Source: Ghiorsea bivora
Lineage (GTDB): Bacteria > Pseudomonadota > Zetaproteobacteria > Mariprofundales > Mariprofundaceae
Assembly: GCF_000744415.1 (NCBI RefSeq)
Contig: NZ_JQLW01000006.1
Coordinates: forward strand, 248,001-312,000
Reading direction: 5' to 3'
DNA: 64,000 bases
Shown here: positions 27,628 through 36,845 of the stretch, piece by piece
Position numbering within the stretch: position 1 is the first letter of the stretch
How the letters are laid out: every line of letters begins with the position of its first letter
Position numbers and translations under genes: made by a program
The notes under the pieces: generated by a model
The model's database searches: none
Seen by the model: the letters and a program-made list of their open reading frames with translations, nothing else
Told to the model about the DNA's origin: nothing

Positions 27628-27702
27628 AAATCAATCGCTTACGCTATTGATTTGGCAGCTCGTCCATGGGCTGCACGGAAGCACTGAATAAATCAGCGCT
27701 TC
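27628..27702. other. two hairpins between fadJ and fadD
   Basis: An 8-bp stem (AAATCAAT/ATTGATTT, 27628-27653) is followed by a 10-bp stem with one G-T-type mismatch (GAAGCACTGA/TCAGCGCTTC, 27678-27702). Neither has a T-run on the minus strand. The second one's left arm recurs exactly at 60777-60791, so it may be a dispersed repeat. They could attenuate transcription into fadD or stabilise the upstream mRNA (inference). Confidence 0.45.
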
Positions 27703-27717
27703 CTCAAACAACTTCCT

Positions 27718-29664
27718 TTATAACTTTCCTTCATCTGCGGCATACTTCATCACCCCACCACGGAATGGGGCGAAACCTGTGCCAAAGACCATGCCAGCAT
27801 CCAACAAATCGGCATCTTCCACCACGCCTTCATCCAAACAACGTTTGGCTTCATCAACTATCCTTGTGATGAGTCTATCCGTGATTTCCTGCTGTTCTTT
27901 GTTCGACACATTGGCTTTGCTCATCACAGGTTTACCTTTGTTATAACGGTAAAAACCTTGCCCCGATTTTTTACCCAAACGCCCTTGCTCTACCCATGTT
28001 TGCAAGAATTCAGGCACTTTATCACCCGTCACATCTGCTAAATCATGGGCAACTGCCAAACAAATATCCAAACCCACAGTATCTGCCAAGGTAATCGGCC
28101 CCATGGGCATACCAAAATCTGTAGCTGCTTTATCAATACATTCGGGCTGTTTTCCTTCATCCACCATGTTCACCGCTTCCATCAAATACGGCATCAAAAT
28201 ACGATTGACCAAAAAACCCGGTGAACTTTTCACAGGCAGCGGAAGTTTGCGAATTTGGGTGACAAAACGATGCGCAATAGCCAATGTTTCTTTTGCTGTT
28301 TTTTTGCCCGCAATGGTTTCCACCAGCTTCATTTTCGCCACAGGGTTAAAAAAGTGAATACCCACCAACCTTTCAGGCGCGGTGAGCACTGTTGCCAAAT
28401 CATCCATGGGAATGCCCGATGTATTGGTGGCAAGCACTGCACCTTGTTTCATTTTAGGCTCAATGCTTTGATACAAGGATTGTTTGATGTCCAAGTTTTC
28501 CACAATAGCTTCAAGCACCATATCCGCTTCGGCAATACCCAAACCTGCAAGATCGGGAATCAATCTATCCAATGCTGCTTGCACCAACCTTGGCTCACGC
28601 AATTTCTTCTGGAACAAACCTGCTGCCCGTTTGATGGCTCTGGCAATCACCTGCATATCTTGGTCTTGCAATGTCACTTTAATGCCCTGCATCGCGCACC
28701 ATGCCGCAATATCACCACCCATCACACCCGCACCAATCACATGGATATGATTGATTTTAGCATCACTCGCTTTGCCAAAGGATTTAAGCCTATCCTGCAA
28801 GAAAAATAGGCGTACCAAGTTCTGCGTTTGAGGCAATACCAACAACTTGGAAACCGTATCCATTTCGGCTTGAAACATACGTTTAGTGTTGTTCCCAAAC
28901 CTTGCCCACATATCAATCAGGGCAAAAGGTGCGGGGTAATGTTTGGGGTTCACCCGTTTGCGCGTCATTTTACGCAAACCCATTGCCACCAATTTACGCC
29001 CAAGGCTACTGTTGATAACCTTTTGTAGCAGCGGTGTTTGATACACTCTTTTTGACCCAGCTTGAGCTATGATTTGCACAGCAGCACGTTTCATTTGCCG
29101 CTCTGGCACAGCCGCATCTACCAAACCCATACGTTTTGCACGTTTACCAACCACAGGGCGACCCGTGAGCATCATGGTCATGGCATGTTGCACACCCATC
29201 AATCGAATCGAGCGAACACTGCCACCAAAACCAGGGAATATGCCCAACATCACTTCAGGAAAACCAAGGCTTGCTGTTTCCTCTGCCACCCGATAATCAC
29301 AAGCTAGAGATAATTCCAAACCACCACCCAAACAATGCCCATGAATCAATGCCAAGGTGGGTATATTCAACCCTTGCAAACGATTAAACACACCATGCGC
29401 CAATGCAATCACGGCTTTGGCTTCTTCGGCAGTTTTGACATGTGTAAATTCTTCTACATCAGCACCCGCAATAAAACCTGCCTTCTTATCCGATACAATA
29501 ATCAAACCTTTGGCATCATTTTTTTCGACTTCATCCAATTGATCACCCAAAGCTTTGACTACCGCTTGCGACAAAACATTCGCCCCTTTATCGGGCACAT
29601 CCAAGTGCAACCAAGCTACACCTTGTTCATCTGTTTCTAGTGTCCATGCTTGTGATTTACTCAT
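27718..29664 (-). CDS. fadJ: enoyl-CoA hydratase / 3-hydroxyacyl-CoA dehydrogenase
   Basis: Bifunctional beta-oxidation enzyme of 648 aa. The N-terminal crotonase domain has AGADVEEFTHV and HGHCLGGGLELSLACDYRVA, the catalytic acidic residues lying after GFPEVMLGIFPGFGGS. The C-terminal half is the dehydrogenase: HVIGAGVMGGDIAAWCAMQG (NAD site, about residue 310), HFFNPVAKMKLVE, KSSPGFLVNRIL. It is a little shorter than E. coli FadJ (714 aa) but keeps both domains. It overlaps the thiolase gene by 4 bases. Whether FadB- or FadJ-like cannot be settled by eye. Confidence 0.93.
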   Translation of the reverse strand: MSKSQAWTLETDEQGVAWLHLDVPDKGANVLSQAVVKALGDQLDEVEKNDAKGLIIVSDKKAGFIAGADVEEFTHVKTAEEAKAVIALAHGVFNRLQGLNIPTLALIHGHCLGGGLELSLACDYRVAEETASLGFPEVMLGIFPGFGGSVRSIRLMGVQHAMTMMLTGRPVVGKRAKRMGLVDAAVPERQMKRAAVQIIAQAGSKRVYQTPLLQKVINSSLGRKLVAMGLRKMTRKRVNPKHYPAPFALIDMWARFGNNTKRMFQAEMDTVSKLLVLPQTQNLVRLFFLQDRLKSFGKASDAKINHIHVIGAGVMGGDIAAWCAMQGIKVTLQDQDMQVIARAIKRAAGLFQKKLREPRLVQAALDRLIPDLAGLGIAEADMVLEAIVENLDIKQSLYQSIEPKMKQGAVLATNTSGIPMDDLATVLTAPERLVGIHFFNPVAKMKLVETIAGKKTAKETLAIAHRFVTQIRKLPLPVKSSPGFLVNRILMPYLMEAVNMVDEGKQPECIDKAATDFGMPMGPITLADTVGLDICLAVAHDLADVTGDKVPEFLQTWVEQGRLGKKSGQGFYRYNKGKPVMSKANVSNKEQQEITDRLITRIVDEAKRCLDEGVVEDADLLDAGMVFGTGFAPFRGGVMKYAADEGKL

Positions 29665-30920
29665 GATTCACCTCCAGATAACAACACCGCGCCGCCTTGT
29701 CCGCCACCAATACAAAGTGAAGCAACACCACGTTTTTCACCATTACGCTGCATACTATTAAGCAAGTGCAATACAATCCGCGCCCCACTTGCACCCACAG
29801 GATGCCCAATGGCAATTGCACCACCTTCTCGGTTGAGCTTATCGAGCGGAATATTGCCCACACCCTTATCTTTCATATCCTGCAAACATGCCAAGACCTG
29901 CACGGCAAAAGCTTCGTTGATTTCCCAAGCATCAATATCACCCACGCCCAGTTTGTTTCGCGCAAGCAGTGGCGGAATGGCATAGGCAGGGCCTAAACCC
30001 ATGTGTTCAGGCGCTACACCTGCCCAGTGCACATCATCAAGGGTGCCAAGCACGGGTAATTTGTATTTCCGAACCGCTTGCGCACTGGCTAAAATCAACA
30101 TGGCTGCACCATCGGTGATTTGCGCCGAATTACCTGCTGTGACCATGCCAAACTTCCTATCAAATACAGGGCGAAGTTTACCCAAGCTTTCAAGCGTAGA
30201 ATCAGAGCGCACCCCATCATCTTCCGTATACACATGCCCTTGTTTATCCACGATAGACACGATTTCATCTTGTAAACCACGACTTTCCATGCCCGATACC
30301 ACCTTGAGATGACTTTCCACCGCAAAACCATCCATCTCTTCTCGATTGATATGGTATTTATAAGCCAAGTTTTCTGCCGTTTGCCCCATGCTTAAACCCA
30401 CCACAGAGTCACTTAGTCCTTTGATGATACCAATGATGGGCGCAAAAAATGAAGGTCTGAGTTTCACCAATGCCGAAAGTTTTTGTGACAATGTTTTAGA
30501 ACGCTGAAAATCACCCAACCAATCGGTCATGGCATGGCTAAGCAACAACGGTGCGCGGCTCATCACTTCCGTACCCCCTGCAAGAATCAAATTGGATTCT
30601 CCCGCTTGAATTTTAAGCCTTGCCGCATCAAGCGATTGCATACCCGATGCACAATTGCGCTGCACCGTCCACGCAGGCACTTCTTTACCACAACCCAAAC
30701 GCAACGCGATAATACGCGCAATATTCATTTCATCAGGTTCAGGCATCACACAACCCATAATCACTTCATCAAAATCACTGGGCTTAAATGGCTGACGCAT
30801 CAACAAACTTCGCCCTGCATACACTGCCAAATCCGATGCGGAGAATGCCCCACGTTTACCCCGTGCTTTCAAAAATGGGGTGCGCAATCCATCCACCACA
30901 TATACTTTGCGTTTGCTCAT
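29661..30920 (-). CDS. fadI: acetyl-CoA C-acyltransferase (thiolase)
   Basis: Last step of beta-oxidation, releasing acetyl-CoA. The 419-aa thiolase has the nucleophilic cysteine in RNCASGMQSLDAA (about residue 90), INEAFAVQVLAC, GGAIAIGHPVGASGARI with the catalytic histidine, and SLCIGGGQGGAVLL with the second cysteine. It is close in length to FadI. It overlaps both neighbours by 4 bases (fadE upstream, fadJ downstream), so the three are translationally coupled. Confidence 0.93.
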   Translation of the reverse strand: MSKRKVYVVDGLRTPFLKARGKRGAFSASDLAVYAGRSLLMRQPFKPSDFDEVIMGCVMPEPDEMNIARIIALRLGCGKEVPAWTVQRNCASGMQSLDAARLKIQAGESNLILAGGTEVMSRAPLLLSHAMTDWLGDFQRSKTLSQKLSALVKLRPSFFAPIIGIIKGLSDSVVGLSMGQTAENLAYKYHINREEMDGFAVESHLKVVSGMESRGLQDEIVSIVDKQGHVYTEDDGVRSDSTLESLGKLRPVFDRKFGMVTAGNSAQITDGAAMLILASAQAVRKYKLPVLGTLDDVHWAGVAPEHMGLGPAYAIPPLLARNKLGVGDIDAWEINEAFAVQVLACLQDMKDKGVGNIPLDKLNREGGAIAIGHPVGASGARIVLHLLNSMQRNGEKRGVASLCIGGGQGGAVLLSGGES

Positions 30921-33190
30921 ACCCGCACCTCCTCTGGCGCAAAATCATCCACTGCAATCACCTGCCGCTGCAAGTCCAACCATGTTTGTACCGCACCAAA
31001 TTCATCTTGGCTTATCACTTTATCTGCCAAGGCTTGTGTTAAAGTGTCATGAATGGAAGCTATGCGCGTGGCTGTACGCCCATATCTATTTTTTAACCGC
31101 GTAAAGATAGGCTCACAAACAATCGCTTGATTTAAAGCTGCTTCTAATTGCGCCATCGGTTCGTCTTTGTGTTGGGGTACAAACACACCTTCTTTCAAAG
31201 CTTGTCTCAACGCACCATTTTTCATGCTTTCTTTGGTTAATTGGTGCAATGTTTTATCCGACACTGGCTGATATTGCACGCCCCAAGGAAACAACAACTT
31301 AAGCCAAATCCAGCCTAACCATGCCATAGGGTAATTGCGTAATGCTGCCATCAAGGCTTGCTCTACACGGTGCAACTGTAGCTGCACGCTCGCTTCTGCA
31401 ACCATACGCTCTGCATCAGGTTCATTGCGGTCTGCATACCATTTAAGGATAGCGGATGCTTGGTAAAGCCCGCTCAATGCATCTGCCAAACGCCCTGATA
31501 AAGATTCAGAAAATTTCAGTTTACCACCCAATACCATCATGGACATATCCGCCACATAAGAGAACTTGGCACTTAATAAGTTGATAGCATGATAGGATGC
31601 ACTTAATCGACTTTCAGGCGTGTGTGATGGTAACCAAGGTAAAAACGCTGCTTTTAACATGCGCACTTTACCCATGAATAAGCTGACAAGGTGCGCCCGA
31701 AGTGTGTCATCAAATAATACCGCACCACGTGATACATCTTCATCATACAATGCCTGAATTTCAGCTAAAATATGCGGGTTACAACGAATCGCGCCCTGAC
31801 CAAAGGTAATCATGCTACGCGTAAGAATATTTGCGCCTTCCACCGTAATGCCCACTGGAATCGCCATATACACATGTGCCAACACATTTTTCTTACCCAC
31901 AATAATGCCCTTACCACCGACCACATCCATGGCATCATTCACCGCTTTGCGCATGGCTTCTGTGCTATTGTATTTGGCAACGGCAGACAGTACCGCAGGT
32001 CTTTCTCCCAAATCCACAGCCCGTACGGTTAAGCGGCGCATTGCATTCACTGAATACGTTGCCAATATAATATCAGCTACACGCTCTGATACTCCCTCAA
32101 ACCGACCGATGGAAATACCAAATTGTTCGCGTACGCGCACATAAGCAGAGGTGACTGCACATGCCATTTTTCCCGTGCCACAGCTAAGAGCAGGCAATGA
32201 AATCGCCCGACCTGCCGCCAAACTTTCCATCAACATTTTCCAACCCTGCCCAACATAATCTTGCCCACCCACCACGAAACTCATGGGAATAAACACATCT
32301 TTGCCTTGGGTAGGACCATTTTGGAATGGCGTGTACAAGGGATTGTGCCGCTGACCAATGGTGATGCCTTGGATATCTCTTGGAATGAGGGCAACGGTGA
32401 TACCAATATCTTCTTGTTCACCCAATAAATGGTTGGGGTCATACAATTTAAAGGCTAAACCAATCAATGTCGCCACTGGTGCAAGCGTGATATAACGTTT
32501 ATCCCAATTTAAACGAATACCCAATACTTGCTCACCATTAAAATCACCTTTTTCAACAATACCTGTATCAACCATGCCACCTGCATCACTTCCTGCATCA
32601 GGCGCTGTAAGCGCAAAACAAGGTACTTCTTCCCCTACCGCAAGTTTACTTAAATACTGTTTTTTCTGAGCCTCGGTTCCATAATTGAGCAATAGCTCCG
32701 CAGGGCCCAGTGAGTTAGGTACCATCACTGTAACAGCGGCGACCACACTTCGACTGGATATTTTTTGAATCACTTCCGAATGCATGGTGGGTGAAAACGC
32801 CAAACCACCATGCGCTTTGGGAATGCCCATGCCAAAAAACTTTTCTTTTTTCATGTAATCCCAAACGTCCGCAGATAAGTCACCATCTTTATACACCTGC
32901 CAATCATCAATCATTGTGCATAATGTTTCGACTTGGTTGTCCAAAAATGACTGCTCTTCTTCAGTAAGCTGTGCAGGTTTTACAGTAGATAAAGCATGCC
33001 AATCGGGTTTACCACGAAACAAGCTTTGCTCCCACCACACCGTACCCGCATCAATCGCGGCTTGCTCAGTCTCTGAAATCGCAGGCATGGCTTTTTTCAT
33101 CCAAGCCATAAGTGGGCGAATCAACACAAAACGGCGCACCACTGGCACAAAAAATAACAGTGCAACAGCTATCAGAAACACATACATCAT
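30917..33190 (-). CDS. fadE: acyl-CoA dehydrogenase, FadE type
   Basis: First oxidation step of beta-oxidation. At 757 aa it belongs to the long FadE class, which carries an extra C-terminal domain beyond the ordinary 400-aa dehydrogenase. The N-terminus has one or two hydrophobic segments (residues 1-30), suggesting membrane association. In the core I see GMGIPKAHGGLAFS, FALTAPDAGSDAGG (FAD/substrate region) and VVGGKGIIVG. The C-terminal 280 or so residues match the DUF1974 part of FadE. It overlaps the peptidase gene upstream and the thiolase downstream by 4 bases each. Confidence 0.93.
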   Translation of the reverse strand: MMYVFLIAVALLFFVPVVRRFVLIRPLMAWMKKAMPAISETEQAAIDAGTVWWEQSLFRGKPDWHALSTVKPAQLTEEEQSFLDNQVETLCTMIDDWQVYKDGDLSADVWDYMKKEKFFGMGIPKAHGGLAFSPTMHSEVIQKISSRSVVAAVTVMVPNSLGPAELLLNYGTEAQKKQYLSKLAVGEEVPCFALTAPDAGSDAGGMVDTGIVEKGDFNGEQVLGIRLNWDKRYITLAPVATLIGLAFKLYDPNHLLGEQEDIGITVALIPRDIQGITIGQRHNPLYTPFQNGPTQGKDVFIPMSFVVGGQDYVGQGWKMLMESLAAGRAISLPALSCGTGKMACAVTSAYVRVREQFGISIGRFEGVSERVADIILATYSVNAMRRLTVRAVDLGERPAVLSAVAKYNSTEAMRKAVNDAMDVVGGKGIIVGKKNVLAHVYMAIPVGITVEGANILTRSMITFGQGAIRCNPHILAEIQALYDEDVSRGAVLFDDTLRAHLVSLFMGKVRMLKAAFLPWLPSHTPESRLSASYHAINLLSAKFSYVADMSMMVLGGKLKFSESLSGRLADALSGLYQASAILKWYADRNEPDAERMVAEASVQLQLHRVEQALMAALRNYPMAWLGWIWLKLLFPWGVQYQPVSDKTLHQLTKESMKNGALRQALKEGVFVPQHKDEPMAQLEAALNQAIVCEPIFTRLKNRYGRTATRIASIHDTLTQALADKVISQDEFGAVQTWLDLQRQVIAVDDFAPEEVRV

Positions 33191-34092
33191 ACTTTTTCTC
33201 CTTGGCTTACGTCTTTAGCTTCAGCTTCGTCTACAAAACAATCCTCACCACAATTACAATAAAATGCTTCGTCTTCATCCCATGGTAAGTCCCGATAACC
33301 ACCCTTGGTCACCAAACCCCAAAAGGTTTGGTCATAGTTCAAATATGGGAATTTAATAATATCAAAATATGGGGAATAATCGAAATCACGGGGCGTGTAT
33401 AAACGTGGGTTACGTTTATGCACAGAAACCTGATCACCTTTTTCATGAATCACAGGAATCACAGGAAACTTCACCGACATAAATGCTTCAACCAAAACTG
33501 TTGAACATACCGCTTTGGTCACAGTACCTGCTTTATAAGTAAACAATGAAGACTTCCAGCGCCGTGGAAGAAAGGTGTATGGATACATAAACCTAGCCAA
33601 ATCAAAGAGCTGACGAATATCATATTCTCGACCCACTTGTTGCACAGCATGTTGCACAACTTTCAAGGCATCTTTTTCCAGCAACCCGCGTGGCCTACAC
33701 AAACGAATACTATCGTTTTCATACATCGACAATGGTGTGATCACCGTGCCTTGTCCTAATAAACTTTCTAACACCAATTGCGCATCAACATCCCCATCAA
33801 AGTGCTTACGTATTAAAGATAGTATTTCCGAATCTTTGGGGTAGTCGGAACACCGACCAATATACAATGCTGCATGTGTCCAACGGGATTGTGTCACAAT
33901 ACTAATCACACGACTGATTCGCGCCCTACCCTTAAATAACAATACATCTGCAAGCTGCAAAGACTCACTCATTTTATGAAAATCTTGCAAGGGTGGTGAT
34001 CTTCGCGGTTCTTCATGCAACAACCAATTCGTCACCCATGTTTGTATACGTTGGGTTATGCCTTGAAACCACATCAAACGATTATTCTTCAC
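33187..34092 (-). CDS. permuted papain-like (YiiX/C92) cysteine peptidase-like protein
   Basis: A 301-aa protein of the NlpC/P60-related group in which the catalytic histidine precedes the cysteine (YiiX, YaeF, poxvirus G6R). The histidine lies in SRWTHAALYIG (about residue 70) after the opening strand ADVLLFKGRARISRVI; the cysteine in TKAVCSTVLVEAF (about residue 190). A cysteine-rich CNCGEDC tail closes the protein. No signal peptide is evident. Related proteins are proposed to act on lipids or acylated molecules, which would suit its position as first gene of the fad operon (overlap 4 bases with fadE), but that is inference. Confidence 0.82.
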   Translation of the reverse strand: MKNNRLMWFQGITQRIQTWVTNWLLHEEPRRSPPLQDFHKMSESLQLADVLLFKGRARISRVISIVTQSRWTHAALYIGRCSDYPKDSEILSLIRKHFDGDVDAQLVLESLLGQGTVITPLSMYENDSIRLCRPRGLLEKDALKVVQHAVQQVGREYDIRQLFDLARFMYPYTFLPRRWKSSLFTYKAGTVTKAVCSTVLVEAFMSVKFPVIPVIHEKGDQVSVHKRNPRLYTPRDFDYSPYFDIIKFPYLNYDQTFWGLVTKGGYRDLPWDEDEAFYCNCGEDCFVDEAEAKDVSQGEKV

Positions 34093-34270
34093 AAAACGCC
34101 TCCTAAGATGGAAACCTTATTACACTAAAAGTTAGTTTCTCCTTCTACACTTACCGAGTCATTTTTGCAAGATAAATCTATCAAATCCATAACTTAACCT
34201 TGATAATATATGCGCTTCAGACTAACATCACATGGCTTCACTTTCATTTCGGTTAAAAAAGGGGCTGTAC

Positions 34271-34711
34271 ATGATAACGCAAACGGCATGGCAAAATCCA
34301 AGTGATACACAGCTAAAAAGTATTTTAACAACGGCTAAAAATATTGCTGTTGTAGGCTGCTCACCAAATCCTGATCGAACTAGCCACCAAATTGCATCTT
34401 ACCTTATCCAACATGGTTACCAAGTATTTCCCGTACACCCCACCGCCACTACAATTCTTGGGCAAACTGTATACCCAACCCTTGCAGACATACCTCAACC
34501 TATTGATATCGTAGACGTGTTTCGCAAGCCTGAATTCACCCCTGATATTGCCAAACAAGCTGCTGCCATTCATGCAAAAACCTTATGGCTACAACAAGGC
34601 ATACAACACCCTGAAGCTTATCATATCGCAAACGAACATGGCATGGTTTGCGTGATGGATTTATGCATTGCTGTAATGCATCGTTTATTATTGTCTAAGA
34701 CAGCAACATGA
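34271..34711 (+). CDS. CoA-binding domain protein (YccU-like)
   Basis: A 146-aa single-domain Rossmann protein of the CoA_binding_2 type (E. coli YccU). Key features: AVVGCSPNPDRTSHQIASYL (nucleotide-binding loop), VFPVHPTATTILGQTVYPTL, IDIVDVFRKPE and the cysteine in VCVMDLCIAV. Cellular role is not established. The ATG at 34271 has AGGGG 7 bases upstream; an earlier ATG at 34232 would add a basic peptide without family support. Its last 4 bases overlap nnr. Confidence 0.87.
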   Translation: MITQTAWQNPSDTQLKSILTTAKNIAVVGCSPNPDRTSHQIASYLIQHGYQVFPVHPTATTILGQTVYPTLADIPQPIDIVDVFRKPEFTPDIAKQAAAIHAKTLWLQQGIQHPEAYHIANEHGMVCVMDLCIAVMHRLLLSKTAT

Positions 34712-36246
34712 ATCAGGCATACCATATCCTCACTGCCCAGCAGATGTTTGCCGCTGACAAAGCAACCATCACCGCAAAACAAAGCACCAGCCTTCAACTT
34801 ATGGAGCGTGCAGGACAAGCGATATTACCCTTGTGTCACAAGCTTAAACTCGATGCTGGCCGGGTCGTGATTATCGTTGGCCAAGGCAACAATGGTGGCG
34901 ATGGTTTTGTTGCTGCCCGTTTGCTTCGTGCAAAAAATGTACCTGTCACCGTGATTCCTCTTATACCCATAGAAACATTACAAGGTGATGCTGCTATTCA
35001 GGCAAGGTTTGCCCAAGAAACAGGGGTTAAAATTCGCCCTGCAACCTGCGCTGATGATTTACCCACCTTGCAAGCATGGTTACACCGTGCGGTGATTATC
35101 GTTGATGCTATTTTTGGTATTGGTTTAAACAAACCTGTTCATGGTTGGGTTGCCCAAGCTATACAAGCGATGAATCGTATGGATAGACCTATCTTGTCTA
35201 TAGATATCCCAAGTGGTATTGATGCCAATACAGGAAAAGTATTGGGTGTAGCCATTCAAGCGACAGCAACACTACCCATTGCCGCTTACAAATGGGGGCA
35301 TTGGTTACAACAAGGGCATAAACATAGTGGGCACATCTTTACCCCTGCGCATATAGGCATTGATACGAAAACATTACAACATGCACAACAATTGGTTCCT
35401 GCCGATGCTAGCAACAGTTTACTTATCAATGAGTGTATGATTCAACAAGTTATAACCAAGCGTGATACACAAGCATACAAACACAGTTCAGGGCATGTAT
35501 GGATATTTGGTGGCGCTATTGGTTATACGGGTGCTCCCCAGTTGGCAGCCATAGGCGCACAAAGTGTTGGCGCTGGGCTTGTGAGTATCGCATGCCCACC
35601 TGATACACATACAATCATTGCGACTTCATCTCTAGAAGTCATGGTACACCCACAAAATCATGCGCCATGGCAACATGCAGATGCCATTGTAGCTGGCATG
35701 GGTTGGGATGAATCACAACATGATACCTTACACCAGCTTTTACAACACCCTGCTCCACTCGTGTTGGATGCTGGTGCATTGCATATTTTATCAACCAGTC
35801 AAACATTACAAACAGCCCTACAACAGCGTACAGCATATACTGTACTCACCCCACACCCTGGTGAAGCTGCACAACTGCTGCACACTAATACAACAGATAT
35901 TCAAGAAAACCGTTTAAAGTCTGTACTCAAACTGGCAAAGAACTACCAAGCTTGGGTTGTACTCAAAGGGGCACAAACACTTATCGCTTCACCCCAACAA
36001 CAAGTATGGCTGAACCCTTTTGGCTCTGCCAATTTAGCCGTTGCAGGAACAGGCGATGTTTTGGCAGGCATGATGGGGGGCTTACTCGCCAACCAGGCAC
36101 AACAAACGCTACACGCTGGACAAAAAACGATTGCCGCTGTCGCAATACATGGGATAGCGGGAGAACAGCCTTATTGGTACAAAGCTGGGCAATTACCAAC
36201 ACTTGTCGCCAAACAAATGACTCAGTTTCAGCAAAACACAGTCTAG
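34708..36246 (+). CDS. nnr: bifunctional NAD(P)H-hydrate epimerase/dehydratase
   Basis: Repairs hydrated NADH and NADPH. The 512-aa fusion has an N-terminal epimerase (YjeF_N) with GQGNNGGDGFVAARLL near residue 60 and DIPSGIDANTG near residue 170, and a C-terminal ADP/ATP-dependent dehydratase of the ribokinase fold, with YTVLTPHPGEAAQLL, LKGAQTLIA and the GTGD motif (AVAGTGDVLAGMMGG, near residue 450). The order matches E. coli Nnr. The TAG stop lies inside the CTAG target duplication of the MITE that follows. Confidence 0.95.
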   Translation: MNQAYHILTAQQMFAADKATITAKQSTSLQLMERAGQAILPLCHKLKLDAGRVVIIVGQGNNGGDGFVAARLLRAKNVPVTVIPLIPIETLQGDAAIQARFAQETGVKIRPATCADDLPTLQAWLHRAVIIVDAIFGIGLNKPVHGWVAQAIQAMNRMDRPILSIDIPSGIDANTGKVLGVAIQATATLPIAAYKWGHWLQQGHKHSGHIFTPAHIGIDTKTLQHAQQLVPADASNSLLINECMIQQVITKRDTQAYKHSSGHVWIFGGAIGYTGAPQLAAIGAQSVGAGLVSIACPPDTHTIIATSSLEVMVHPQNHAPWQHADAIVAGMGWDESQHDTLHQLLQHPAPLVLDAGALHILSTSQTLQTALQQRTAYTVLTPHPGEAAQLLHTNTTDIQENRLKSVLKLAKNYQAWVVLKGAQTLIASPQQQVWLNPFGSANLAVAGTGDVLAGMMGGLLANQAQQTLHAGQKTIAAVAIHGIAGEQPYWYKAGQLPTLVAKQMTQFQQNTV

Positions 36247-36410
36247 GAGACTGTCGGGCTTATGGAATTGTAGCGAGAAATATCGAGGTTCTTTGATTTT
36301 CCACATGGATTTGAGGCGAATAGCAGAGCTATTCAACGAAAGTGCAGGTGAAAAAAGCATGAATATTCGATTTTTTGCAGTAGATTATCATAAGTCCAAC
36401 AGGCTCCTAG
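36243..36410. mobile_element. IS5-like MITE with CTAG target duplication
   Basis: A 160-base non-coding element (36247-36406) bordered on both sides by CTAG (36243-36246 and 36407-36410), as expected for IS5-family insertion at a YTAR target. The ends are inverted repeats: GAGACTGTCGGGCTTATG on the left against GAGCCTGTTGGACTTATG read inward from the right, 15 of 18 matching. There is no transposase gene inside, so it would need one supplied in trans. It lies exactly at the 3' end of nnr and leaves the stop codon unchanged. Confidence 0.78.
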
Positions 36411-36503
36411 AATATGTCATCTTAGTGCCTTAAACTTGTCATCATAATGTCTTAAACGTGTTGAATAGTTTGCCTCAATCTAACCCTATGGAGGTGAATT
36501 ATT

Positions 36504-36677
36504 ATGCTCAATCAAATGGACAATCCTGCAGAAATGTTAGCTTGGCTTAGCCAACGTAACCATCATATCCCTCTTGAAGATCTTGCTTTTATGATGGCAG
36601 CGCACGAATCTTCAGACTACCCAGAAGAACGTCATGCTTTTGACTTGGATGATGACTTTATCGATAACACATATTAA
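36504..36677 (+). CDS. small acidic protein, 57 aa, unknown
   Basis: A short gene with a consensus ribosome-binding site (GGAGGTGA, 36491-36498) placed 6 bases before the ATG. The product starts MLNQMDNPAEMLAWLSQRNH and ends with a strongly acidic stretch (DLDDDFIDN) then TY. No cysteine, signal peptide or membrane segment is present. Two predicted helices precede the acidic tail. I recognise no family. It stands alone between the MITE and rpoH, on the same strand as rpoH, with 168 bases to the rpoH start. Confidence 0.7.
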   Translation: MLNQMDNPAEMLAWLSQRNHHIPLEDLAFMMAAHESSDYPEERHAFDLDDDFIDNTY

Positions 36678-36845
36678 AAAAGCAACACCTGTTTTCTAGC
36701 TACGTAAAATAATTTGCGTGACTAAGCCAAACGGTGAAAAACTATCGTTTACAGCTTCAATGCTTAAAGCTCAACAGTTCCTGTAATATATAACCATTAC
36801 ATCTTGCCCTTGTATTTCACTGCAGCCGACCTTATTCTTAAACCA

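Noticed and set aside
28255-28809. Long plus-strand open frame inside fadJ
   Set aside because: It is antisense to a strongly conserved enzyme and has Cys/His-rich composition typical of shadow frames.
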